A stretch of DNA of 64,000 bases from Thiohalocapsa sp. (GTDB lineage Bacteria; Pseudomonadota; Gammaproteobacteria; Chromatiales; Chromatiaceae): contig JAIPFF010000005.1 of the NCBI GenBank assembly GCA_021736785.1, forward strand, positions 1 to 64,000, written 5' to 3'. Made by a program: the position numbers and the translations under genes. The notes beneath the pieces are model-generated. The model was not told the DNA's origin, did not search any database, and saw only the letters and a program-made list of their open reading frames with translations. Shown here piece by piece: positions 41,530-48,616 of this stretch (positions within the stretch are counted from its first letter, which is position 1; each line of letters begins with the position of its first letter).

Positions 41530-41810
41530 GATCGGTCTCCGGTCCGAAGGCAATCGGTCCGCAAATCACACTCGACACGCACAGGACTATGCGCGACCGT
41601 GCGACTCGTCCCTGTGGCCGCATTCGGCGGTATGAAAACTCGCCCCAACGCGGTTTGCATGCTGCTCGCCGGCGTCGTTTCGGCCGTGCGGCGTGGGTCG
41701 TGGCCGGCCATCGCGGTCGGGCCGCATATCTCCGCGCACGATGACCACGCTGCCGAGCCCGCACAAGCGCTGATCCAGCGGTGCGCTATTCGCGGCGCCG
41801 CTGCGCGTCG

Positions 41811-42389
41811 TCAGCCTTGCGCGAACTCGTGCTCCCGGCAGATTCGGGTGCGGTCGTCATCGTTTAGCTGCTCGCCGGTCAACTCGCACTGAAGGCCGCC
41901 TGCGTTACGCCGGTGATAGCGGCAGGTCTGACAAGGACCAAAGGTCCGCAGGCCGTTGGCCTGCTGCACGGACCGGAGCAGTGCATCCAGCCCGTCGCGC
42001 AGCCTGTCCTGCGCCGAATTGCCCAGGACCTCGACGGCCTCGCGCAGAAACGCTCGAGGCAGCACGACCGCCAGCACCTCGTGCCCCCGGTCCGTGATCG
42101 CCAAGTGCACGACTCGGCGGTCCGCCTGATCCCGCGTCTTCGTCAACATGTCCTTGGCTTCAAGGGTTTTGATGGTCTGGGACACCGAGCCCTTCGTCTG
42201 CCCCAGGTAGTCGGCCACGGCCAGGGGCGTATCCGAATAGCGGTTGCAGATGGATAGGTAGCGCAGGGCCTCCAACTGCACCGGCAGCAGGCCGTATTCG
42301 GCGCCGACGGTGCGTGCCTGCGCTCGAAGCAGATTGCACAGGCGCTCCAGGTAGTCCTCGATTTGCGGGGCGGTCGTAGAGGTCGTCAT
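41811..42389 (-). CDS. MarR-family regulator with C-terminal cysteine/histidine motif
   Basis: 192 residues. A winged-helix MarR domain (about 10-140; recognition region GQTKGSVSQTIKTLEAKDML) has an added tail with C153-x2-C156-x2-H159 and C168...C184-x2-H187, which could bind zinc or sense redox change. It is divergent from the cytochrome P460-like gene, with two copies of a palindrome between them, so it probably represses both. I start at MTTSTTAPQ (42389). Confidence 0.85.
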   Translation of the reverse strand: MTTSTTAPQIEDYLERLCNLLRAQARTVGAEYGLLPVQLEALRYLSICNRYSDTPLAVADYLGQTKGSVSQTIKTLEAKDMLTKTRDQADRRVVHLAITDRGHEVLAVVLPRAFLREAVEVLGNSAQDRLRDGLDALLRSVQQANGLRTFGPCQTCRYHRRNAGGLQCELTGEQLNDDDRTRICREHEFAQG

Positions 42390-42410
42390 AGGCAGATCAT
42401 AGCTCGCGAC

Positions 42411-42429
42411 TAGTATCGTGTCGAAACCT
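42411..42429. promoter_or_regulatory. Imperfect second copy of the MarR operator-like palindrome
   Basis: TAGTATCGTGTCGAAACCT matches the perfect palindrome at 42467 in 14 of 19 positions (left half 8 of 9). It lies 22 bases upstream of the marR ATG, a place where binding would block marR transcription. Confidence 0.6.
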
Positions 42430-42466
42430 TCTTGACGACCGGCGCCGGACATGCTTTCCTCTTTTA

Positions 42467-42485
42467 TAGTATCGACTCGATACTA
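42467..42485. promoter_or_regulatory. Perfect 19-bp palindrome, likely MarR operator
   Basis: TAGTATCGACTCGATACTA: two 9-bp arms around a central C. It lies 31 bases upstream of the cytochrome ATG and overlaps a possible -10 (TATAGT, 42465-42470). Size and symmetry fit MarR-family operators. Confidence 0.78.
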
Positions 42486-42515
42486 ATTCGCCAGACAGAC
42501 CAGAGGAGGTCCCGC

Positions 42516-42980
42516 ATGAAAAGCACCCTGTTCGCCCTCGCCGCCGCGGCGGGCATCGCCCAAGCCGCCGAGCCCATTGCCTATCCGGAGGAGTACCGTG
42601 ACTGGACTCACGTGAAATCGATGGTGATCTACGACGACCATCCGCTTGCAGACCCCTTCAAGGGTATCCACCACATCTATGCAAACGACGCCGCGCAGGC
42701 CGGCCTGGCGTCCGGCGACTATGCGGACGGCGCCGCATTCGCGTTCGATCAGCTCGCATTCGTCACCGACGCCGGCGCATCCACCGAAGGAGACCGGGTG
42801 CTGATCGGCCTGATGGTCAAGGACCGTGCCCGCTTCCCGGACACCGGCGGCTGGGGCTTCGAGGGCTGGCGCGGCGACTCCCGCGACGAGCGCCTCGTCA
42901 GCGACGGCGGCGCCGGCTGCTTCGGCTGCCACACGCAGGTGCAGGAGCAGGACTACGTGTTTACGCAGTGGCGGAACTGA
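42516..42980 (+). CDS. Cytochrome P460 / cytochrome c'-beta family protein
   Basis: 154 residues. A signal peptide (MKSTLFALAAAAGIAQA) is followed by a P460-type beta-sheet domain with one C-terminal c-type heme site CFGCH (135-139). The family includes P460 (hydroxylamine and NO oxidation) and the NO-binding cytochrome c'-beta. It acts in the periplasm. Very good ribosome site AGAGGAGGT. Divergent from marR and probably under its control. Confidence 0.87.
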   Translation: MKSTLFALAAAAGIAQAAEPIAYPEEYRDWTHVKSMVIYDDHPLADPFKGIHHIYANDAAQAGLASGDYADGAAFAFDQLAFVTDAGASTEGDRVLIGLMVKDRARFPDTGGWGFEGWRGDSRDERLVSDGGAGCFGCHTQVQEQDYVFTQWRN

Positions 42981-43127
42981 CGGGGAGGTTGCGCAGGGCG
43001 CGGCCGGTCCATCCCCGGCCTTCGCTCCGCGCTACCGTCTCGGCCTCCCCGGTCTTGATACGCTACCGCGGACCGGGCAGGGCCGAAACTGATCGCTAAG
43101 CTGCCCGCGCCTGCTTGAGGCTGTCGC

Positions 43128-43292
43128 TCATGTTTGCACGCGGGCGCAGCGAAAGCCTTGGCGATGATAGTTGCCGACTCGGAAGCCGAGTTGGTCCACC
43201 AGATTAGGCTGGGGAAAAGCACCGAGCAGGCCCGCCAGCACCGTATCGTCGTCGGCGTATTTCCAGGCGTTGAAACAGGGAGTACGGATGCG
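43128..43292 (-). pseudogene. C-terminal fragment resembling a formylglycine-generating-enzyme family protein
   Basis: An about 55-residue frame with coding-like third positions: FNAWKYADDDTVLAG, GAFPQPNLVDQLGF and the terminal QGFRCARVQT followed by TGA. A GFRCAR end is typical of the FGE-sulfatase/SUMF1 family. Nothing upstream continues the domain, since it runs into the HsdR remnant on the other strand. The family call rests mainly on the last residues and is weak. Confidence 0.3.
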
Positions 43293-43316
43293 ACGGCGAT
43301 CCTCGGCGTCCGCGGA

Positions 43317-43544
43317 CACTTTGCCACGTATGGCGCCGAAGCCCGCGCCGTGCTTGACGCACTGCTGGACAAGTACGCGGACCATGGGATCGCGGATATC
43401 GAGGACCCCGAGGTCTTGGAGTTGCCGCCATTCGACCGGCTCGGCAACAAGACCCGAATCCGCCGCGGTATCTTCGGCGGCGCGGAGAAGTTCTCAGCGG
43501 CGTTGACCGAACTGGAACGGCAGCTCTACCAAGAGACCGCTTGA
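43317..43544 (+). pseudogene. C-terminal remnant of type I restriction subunit HsdR
   Basis: Only the last about 75 residues survive: HFATYGAEARAVLDALLDKY, IEDPEVLELPPFDRLGNKT and IFGGAEKFSAALTELERQLY, matching the C-terminal (EcoEI-type) domain of HsdR. The helicase and nuclease domains are missing; the frame upstream of about 43317 is unrelated. The hsdM remnant lies 800 bases downstream on the same strand. Confidence 0.72.
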
Positions 43545-43590
43545 GACGAGACTGCGCTCGCGTCCGTGGCTTTACAGGAGCGTCCAAATT

Positions 43591-43610
43591 TCTGATTATC
43601 TGATTATCTG
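43591..43610. repeat. 8-bp tandem repeat upstream of the toxin-antitoxin genes
   Basis: TCTGATTA occurs at 43591 and 43599, followed by TCTG. A+T-rich in a G+C-rich context, 24 bases upstream of the antitoxin ATG, so it could be part of the promoter or an autoregulatory site. Confidence 0.45.
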
Positions 43611-43633
43611 CTCCTTGAGGTAACTGAAGCGCC

Positions 43634-43903
43634 ATGGAAGAAATCAACGTCACCCAAGCTGCCCGACAGCTCTCCAATCTGCTGAACCGCGTGGCCTACC
43701 AGGGCGCGAGCTTCGAGCTGACCCGCGGCGGCCGCCGAATCGCGCGCTTGGTCCCGGCAGCGCCGGCCAAGCACGTACAGGTCTCGGAACTCAACGCCCT
43801 GTTTGCCCGACTCCCCGCTTTGGGAGACGATGCGGAGCAGTTCGAACGCGATATCGCCGACGCCGAGACGGCGCTTGTCGAGGATCGGGATCCCTGGCAG
43901 TAG
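43634..43903 (+). CDS. Phd/YefM-type antitoxin
   Basis: 89 residues. The N-terminal DNA-binding part INVTQAARQLSNLLNRVAYQGASF with the following LTRGGRRIARLVP is typical of Phd/YefM antitoxins; the acidic C-terminal half would wrap the toxin. Three bases separate it from the PIN toxin. By family precedent the pair is autoregulated by antitoxin and antitoxin-toxin complex. Confidence 0.87.
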   Translation: MEEINVTQAARQLSNLLNRVAYQGASFELTRGGRRIARLVPAAPAKHVQVSELNALFARLPALGDDAEQFERDIADAETALVEDRDPWQ

Positions 43904-43906
43904 GCC

Positions 43907-44344
43907 ATGGGGCTCCTGCTCGACACCAACGTCCTGATCCGCGCCGAACGGCTCGCCCGTTCCGAACGCGGCGGCTTGGACTTCACACCCTGGGCCGGCC
44001 GCGGGCACGCGCTGATCAGCGCGGTGACGGCCTCCGAGTTGCTCGTCGGCGTCCATCGCGCGAACAGCGAAGCGCGACGCATCCGCCGGTCCGCCTTCGT
44101 CGAGGCGGTGCTCGCCGCACTGCCCATCTCGGACTTCACCCTCGAGGTCGCCCGCACGCACGCGGAGATCGTCGCCGCGCTGCGCAAGCAGGGACTCAGC
44201 ATCGGTGCGCACGACGCGATCATCGCCGCCACCGCCCTGGCGGGCGGCCACGCCGTATTGACGACGGACGTGGACGACTTCGGCCGCGTCCCCGGCTTGG
44301 AAGTCCTGTGCTTCGATCGTCCCTCCGCCAGCCAAACGCCCTGA
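43907..44344 (+). CDS. PIN-domain toxin (VapC family)
   Basis: A 145-residue PIN ribonuclease with acidic active-site residues D6 (LLLDTNVLI), E44 (TASELLVG), D103 (GAHDAIIAA) and D121/D123 (TTDVDDF). All are intact, so the toxin is probably active. Its last codon and TGA overlap the position where the hsdM remnant begins (44341). Confidence 0.88.
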   Translation: MGLLLDTNVLIRAERLARSERGGLDFTPWAGRGHALISAVTASELLVGVHRANSEARRIRRSAFVEAVLAALPISDFTLEVARTHAEIVAALRKQGLSIGAHDAIIAATALAGGHAVLTTDVDDFGRVPGLEVLCFDRPSASQTP

Positions 44345-44540
44345 ACCTCAGCACCGCCATCAAGACCATTCAGGACATCATGGACTAGGACGACGGCGTC
44401 GATGGCGACGCCCAGCGCATCGGCCAGCTGTCCTGAATGCTCTTCCTCAAGATCTTCGACCAGTGCGAGTACGGCCGGGAGGACGACGCCGGCAATCGTG
44501 GCCGCACCACCCGTTCCGCTATCCGGGAAACGAGAACGGC
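44341..44540 (+). pseudogene. N-terminal remnant of type I methylase subunit HsdM with two in-frame stops
   Basis: From 44341 the frame reads LNLSTAIKTIQDIMD-stop-DDGVDGDAQRIGQLS-stop-MLFLKIFDQ, a near-perfect HsdM start. The initiator is CTG where ATG is expected. TAG at 44386 and TGA at 44434 interrupt it (the second where HsdM has Trp). Similarity is lost after about 44480. A following open stretch to 44717 encodes nothing recognised. Clearly dead. Confidence 0.75.
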
Positions 44541-44842
44541 ACCGTGATCCAATTACGGCGCTCAATGTTCGAGAAGCACGCGCCGACCACTCTGCCGAAG
44601 ATCGAGGCCCACATCGCGCCGAGGAAGCTCGGCCGGTGCACAACGACCCGCGAGCTCGACGACCGCCTGCTGGAGCTGCTGACTGCCGCCTATCGCGAGG
44701 CCGCGCGCCGACGCTGAGACCGGCTCGGCGCGGTCGGGCCGCGCCGAAAGGTGTCATCACCCCGCAAGCATTTGGCCGGACCTTCCGAGCCCCATCGGTG
44801 CATTTTTCGACGGGCAGGCGCGGCGTTTTGCCGGCCCCAACG
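44541..44842. other. Unassigned remnant sequence between hsdM fragment and tRNA terminator
   Basis: The frame to 44717 contains LPKIEAHIAPRKLGR and a helical Arg/Ala-rich end, not recognised as a family. Probably further eroded island sequence. No att-like repeat of the tRNA 3' end was found. Confidence 0.4.
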
Positions 44843-44874
44843 AAAAAAGCCCGGCACGCTGTGCCGGGCTTTTT
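44843..44874. terminator. Intrinsic terminator of tRNA-Arg (bidirectional)
   Basis: The stem AGCCCGGCAC / GTGCCGGGCT closes a GCT loop, flanked by A-run and T-run, so it works on both strands. On the minus strand it lies 10 bases after the tRNA 3' end. Confidence 0.9.
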
Positions 44875-44883
44875 GTGATTAGA

Positions 44884-44960
44884 TGGCGCGCCAGGAAGGA
44901 TTCGAACCTCCGACCACCTGGTTCGTAGCCAGGTACTCTATCCAACTGAGCTACTGGCGC
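44884..44960 (-). tRNA. tRNA-Arg (anticodon ACG)
   Basis: 77 bases folding as a complete cloverleaf. The acceptor stem is GCGCCAG / CTGGCGC with discriminator G and encoded CCA. The D arm is GCTCAGTTGGATAGAG, and the anticodon loop CTACGAA sits on a CCTGG stem. The T arm is GGAGGTTCGAATCCTTCC. ACG (A34 edited to inosine) reads CGU, CGC and CGA. Its 3' side faces the decayed restriction island. Confidence 0.96.
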
Positions 44961-44972
44961 GTCGAGCCCCTA

Positions 44973-45001
44973 ATTATGGTTTGGCTACGGATGTGCGTCA
45001 A
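44973..45001 (-). promoter_or_regulatory. Promoter of tRNA-Arg
   Basis: On the minus strand TTGACG (44996-45001), a 17-bp spacer and CATAAT (44973-44978), then a G+C-rich discriminator (GGGGCTCGAC) leading directly to the tRNA. Such discriminators are typical of stringently controlled stable-RNA promoters. Confidence 0.82.
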
Positions 45002-45036
45002 GTGCTTTGTCTTGCGCCCCAGGTCGAGCATTGCCC

Positions 45037-45810
45037 TCAGGCGGCATCGTCTGCCGGCAGCCACTGCAGCCAGTCGGAGATCCGAAGCATGTCCGCCCAG
45101 GCCGAGATCAGTGCACGGTCGTCGAGGCTTTGCGCATCCGGCGCGGGCAGCGCCGTCAGCAGTGCCGTCGCGATCTCTTCCAGCCCGGCGGCGCGGTAGG
45201 GCTCGGCGAGCGCCGGATCGCCCAGTAGATCGCTTGCGGCAAACGCGTAGGCCGCGTTCATGGCGCAGTTGGCATAGACCACCGACTGGGGAAACTGCTC
45301 GGCGTACTCCGGCATCAGGCAAGACGCGTTGATATCGAGTTGCTCGCGCAGCGCCGAGGCCTGCGGCGCGCGCAGGGCCGGAAAGTCGTCGTGCAGCCAG
45401 CGATCGATCAGGATACCGGTCGGACATTGGCCGATTTGCTGCAGCATGCCGTCGAGCACCTGCGCGGCAAGGGCGCGGAACACCTGGGGCGGCAGCTTGC
45501 GGTGCAGCTTGCCGATCTCTTTGCCGAGGGCTTCGCGGCGCTCGTCGGCGGCGGCCAGGCGAAAGCGCCGCTCGGGCGCGTGCCGGCACGCCCGCAACGC
45601 CAGTCCGGCCTCGAAGGCGATCGGATAGTCCGCGGCCTCGGCCTGCGGCCGATAGTGAACCTCATGGACGGGCTCGGCGGTGCTCGCCGGGATCACTGTC
45701 GCCGCTTGCAGCAGGGTCGGATCGGCGACGAAGGAGACGGGATAGCCGCTGCAGGCCTCCAGTTCTGCCAGGACATGCTGCGTTTCGGACAAAAGCTCGG
45801 TGCGTATCAT
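45037..45810 (-). CDS. Hypothetical protein
   Basis: A 257-residue soluble protein of no family that I recognise. It has an HEVHYRP segment near residue 50 followed by DYPIAFEAGLALR (metallopeptidase-like spacing, but no HExxH), then a largely helical C-terminal half (residues 100-257) with several conserved-looking blocks (CLMPEYAEQFPQSVVYANCAMNAA in part). Coding bias is good and the ATG at 45810 is the natural start. It lies upstream of, and separate from, tRNA-Arg. Confidence 0.75.
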   Translation of the reverse strand: MIRTELLSETQHVLAELEACSGYPVSFVADPTLLQAATVIPASTAEPVHEVHYRPQAEAADYPIAFEAGLALRACRHAPERRFRLAAADERREALGKEIGKLHRKLPPQVFRALAAQVLDGMLQQIGQCPTGILIDRWLHDDFPALRAPQASALREQLDINASCLMPEYAEQFPQSVVYANCAMNAAYAFAASDLLGDPALAEPYRAAGLEEIATALLTALPAPDAQSLDDRALISAWADMLRISDWLQWLPADDAA

Positions 45811-46181
45811 CGAACGGCCACGGACTGTTTGTTGTCCGCACATCCTGCCAGATGGCCCACCGACAACGCAAAGACACCCGAAGACACCGGCGCCCGGCGA
45901 GTCGCATCGGCCAATCCGGACCCGCGCCCTACAAGTGATTTCCCCGCGGCCACGCGCTGCGCGTGCGGCCCGCTAAACTTGTCTTCGTAATGGTTTCTGC
46001 GGGACGCGCCGTTACCCGGCGCAAGCCTCGATGGCGCCCCGTTCGCCGCGCCGGTCGCGATCCGGGGGCCTCGTCGAGGCGATCGCAGGCCGGGCGGAAT
46101 CGGGGAATCTCTAGCTAAGTCGGCGTCCTCGGCAGTTCCGCGCGGCGATGCCGCGCGGCCGGGTCGCCCGCGGGGAGCGCT
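45811..46181. other. Divergent gap with no gene
   Basis: 371 bases between the hypothetical gene and the FixJ-type regulator. No convincing open frame, repeat or promoter was recognised. Confidence 0.5.
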
Positions 46182-46805
46182 GTGAGCACGACGCCGTTGG
46201 TGCACGTTGTGGATGACGACGCGGGCATTCGCGAGTCGCTCGGCATGCTGCTCGAGTCCGTCGGCATGCAGACGCGCACCTATGGGGATGCCGATGCCTT
46301 TCTCGCCCGCTTCCGCGAGACGAGCAATCGCCCGACCTTGGTGCTGCTCGATGTGCGTATGCCCGGCATCAGCGGCATGACGTTGCTCGAGCAGTTGCGC
46401 GCCACGCACCCGGCGCTGCCGGTGATCCTGATGACCGGCCACGGCGATATCGAGATGGCCGTCCGGGCGATGAAGCTCGGCGCCAGGGATTTTATCGTCA
46501 AGCCGTTCGCCGCACAGGATCTGCTGGATCGCGTGCAGGCCGTGCTGCGCCGGCCCGAGCGCGAGGAGCCGCAGTGGCCCGAATCGCAATTCGCGGCCTC
46601 GCGGCTCCAAGCCCTGACGCGACGCGAGCGCGAGGTTTTCGATCGCATCGTCCGCGGCGATGCCAATAAGACGATCGCACTCGATCTCGGCATCAGCGTG
46701 CGGACCGTCGAGTCCCATCGCGCGCGGATCATGACGAAAACCGGCGCCAAGACGCTGGTCGATCTGGTGCTGCTGTCCGTCGGTGTGAAGCCGCCGCATC
46801 CGTAG
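46182..46805 (+). CDS. FixJ-type response regulator (REC-LuxR HTH)
   Basis: 207 residues. Receiver with acidic triad DDD (11-13) and phosphorylated D57 (LLDVRMPG), K107 switch region (IVKPF), then a LuxR/FixJ helix-turn-helix (LTRREREVFDRIV, TVESHRARIM). It resembles the FixJ/TodT/NodW group. GTG start with GGGGAG 5 bases upstream. No cognate kinase is adjacent, so it is an orphan here. Confidence 0.88.
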   Translation: MSTTPLVHVVDDDAGIRESLGMLLESVGMQTRTYGDADAFLARFRETSNRPTLVLLDVRMPGISGMTLLEQLRATHPALPVILMTGHGDIEMAVRAMKLGARDFIVKPFAAQDLLDRVQAVLRRPEREEPQWPESQFAASRLQALTRREREVFDRIVRGDANKTIALDLGISVRTVESHRARIMTKTGAKTLVDLVLLSVGVKPPHP

Positions 46806-46937
46806 CATTGCGGATCGGGGGCTCGGTAATTCCTGACTCGTATACTCGGGTATTGCTGCTAGTGTTAAGTCAAGGTTACCGTCGATGCAAAGTCATCGGC
46901 GGTATTGGCAAAACACAAACCATACGAGGAGGAGACG

Positions 46938-47237
46938 ATGCAACGCATACTGTTGGCAATCGCAGCGGTCGTCCTGAGCGCCTCGGCGGGCGCCGGTCAT
47001 GTCTATCACGGGATCGCGGAGGGCGATTCCGATCTCTACGGCTACGGGCCGGGCGACGAGCAAGTGAGCGGCGTGCAGCCGGGCGTCGGCAGTTTCGACG
47101 TCTACGGCGGCTTCGGCGAGGGCAACAGCGACCTGTTCCCGCCGCAGAACCGCGGCGGTGCCGCGGTCGATCGGCCCGACCGGGACTTGCCGCGCATCTA
47201 CAACGAGTTCGGCGATACCCCGGATCTGAGCTGGTAA
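46938..47237 (+). CDS. Small secreted protein with Gly/Asp/Tyr repeats
   Basis: 99 residues. The signal peptide is cleaved near SAGAGHV. The mature part is low in hydrophobics, with motifs EGDSDLYGYG and EGNSDLFPP as an imperfect repeat, and a conserved-looking C-terminus (LPRIYNEFGDTPDLSW). Strong ribosome site AGGAGGAG. Not assigned to a function; probably periplasmic. Confidence 0.72.
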   Translation: MQRILLAIAAVVLSASAGAGHVYHGIAEGDSDLYGYGPGDEQVSGVQPGVGSFDVYGGFGEGNSDLFPPQNRGGAAVDRPDRDLPRIYNEFGDTPDLSW

Positions 47238-47463
47238 GTCCGGCATCCTCTTGCGCCCCGCACGTCGGGGCGTTGGGCTCTATTCCCGCGACAGCCGTCA
47301 CAAAGCGCGAACAAGAGCCGACCGGCGCGAACGCGGGCTCGGCGCAGCTTGACGCCGTTCGCGATTCAGTTCCCCACCACGTCCTAGTCTCCCGGCATCG
47401 GCCCGCGTTTGCGCCGCCGAACCACGATACGAGCACCGACAACAGCTCCCGGGACGATGACCG

Positions 47464-47682
47464 ATGGACTTGCTGGCTACCCTGATCGCCGTCGCGCTGA
47501 ATATCTATGTTGCGCTGCACTATTCGCGCCGACTCGTCGAGCAAGAGCGCCATTGGCTGGCGCGTGCGCGCGAGGCACGCCCCCGAACAGCGCCCGGCAG
47601 CGGCTCGGCGCAGGCGTCAGGCGCCGCGGCGCCCGCCGCACGGAACGCGATCCGCACCGCAGCACCGAGCCCGACGCGCTGA
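47464..47682 (+). CDS. Possible small membrane-anchored protein
   Basis: 72 residues: an N-terminal hydrophobic helix (LLATLIAVALNIYVAL) and an Ala/Pro/Arg-rich tail. The ATG has only a weak purine tract upstream. Coding potential is ambiguous because of the high G+C. Listed as a candidate only. Confidence 0.3.
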   Translation: MDLLATLIAVALNIYVALHYSRRLVEQERHWLARAREARPRTAPGSGSAQASGAAAPAARNAIRTAAPSPTR

Positions 47683-47780
47683 GTCTCCGGCGACAAGGGG
47701 CGCCGCCGCGCGCGATGACGTCCGCCGCCGGCTGCGTTACGCTTATAGGCGGCATCGAATCAACAACCGGAGTGAAACCG

Positions 47781-48533
47781 TTGATCTTCAAGCAACTGCT
47801 GGAGGCCGATTCCTCCACCTATACTTACCTCATCGGCTGCGAGCAAACCGGGCAGGCGATCCTGATCGACCCGGTGCTCGACACCGTCGAGCGCGACTTG
47901 CAGGTGGTGAAAGACCTCGGCCTGACGCTGGCCGCCACCCTCGAGACCCACGTCCACGCCGATCATCTCACCGGCGCCCGTCGGCTGAAGCAGCGTTCCG
48001 GCTGCAAAATCGCCTATCCCAAAATGCTGGCGCTGCCCTGCGCGGACACGGGCGTGCAGGAAGGCACGCCGTTCGAAGTGGGCTCGGTGACGCTGCACCC
48101 GTTGTTTACCCCGGGGCACACCGACCACCATCACGCCTATCTCATCGATACCCCGGTCCAGAAGCTGCTCTTTACCGGCGACGCGCTGCTGATCGAGGCG
48201 TGCGGGCGCACCGACTTTCAGTCCGGCGATGCCGGCGAGCTCTACAACAGCATCCACAACAAACTGTTCTCGCTGCCGGACGAAACGCTGGTCTATCCGG
48301 GCCACGACTACAGCCAGCGCTTCGTCTCCAGCATTGCGCAGGAAAAGGCCCGCAACCCGCGCCTCGGCGGCGGCCGCTCCAAGGAAGACTTCGTCGCACT
48401 GATGGACGGCCTCGACCTGCCCTACCCGCGCAAGATCGACTTCGCCGTGCCGGGTAACGAGGCCTGCGGCGAATGCCCGACGAACGTGCCCGAGCAGTTC
48501 CGCGGCCCATGCGCCGCCAGCGACCAGGGCTGA
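47781..48533 (+). CDS. MBL-fold persulfide dioxygenase-like protein (ETHE1/Blh family)
   Basis: 250 residues. The N-terminus IFKQLLEADSSTYTYLIG is typical of ETHE1-like sulfur dioxygenases. Iron-site residues are in THVHADHLTGA, PGHTDHHHAY, FTGDALLIEACGRTDF and YPGHDY. It oxidises glutathione persulfide to sulfite, linking with gshA-derived glutathione. I chose the TTG at 47781 with GGAG 8 bases upstream, giving the family's usual start; GTG 47772 is the alternative. Confidence 0.87.
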   Translation: MIFKQLLEADSSTYTYLIGCEQTGQAILIDPVLDTVERDLQVVKDLGLTLAATLETHVHADHLTGARRLKQRSGCKIAYPKMLALPCADTGVQEGTPFEVGSVTLHPLFTPGHTDHHHAYLIDTPVQKLLFTGDALLIEACGRTDFQSGDAGELYNSIHNKLFSLPDETLVYPGHDYSQRFVSSIAQEKARNPRLGGGRSKEDFVALMDGLDLPYPRKIDFAVPGNEACGECPTNVPEQFRGPCAASDQG

Positions 48534-48616
48534 TGCCGCCGGGCGGCGGCGCGCGCTTTGGCGGGACTGCGGCCTGATCGGCACGGGGCGACGCCGTGGC
48601 GGCGTCGCGAAGGTCT

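Noticed and set aside
41599-41892. Plus-strand frame overlapping the end of marR
   Set aside because: Runs antisense into the cysteine-rich tail of the MarR gene and has no ribosome site or family likeness.
43545-44883. Search for an att repeat of the tRNA-Arg 3' end marking the island's far border
   Set aside because: No copy of the last 20 bases of the tRNA was seen within the island or to its left.
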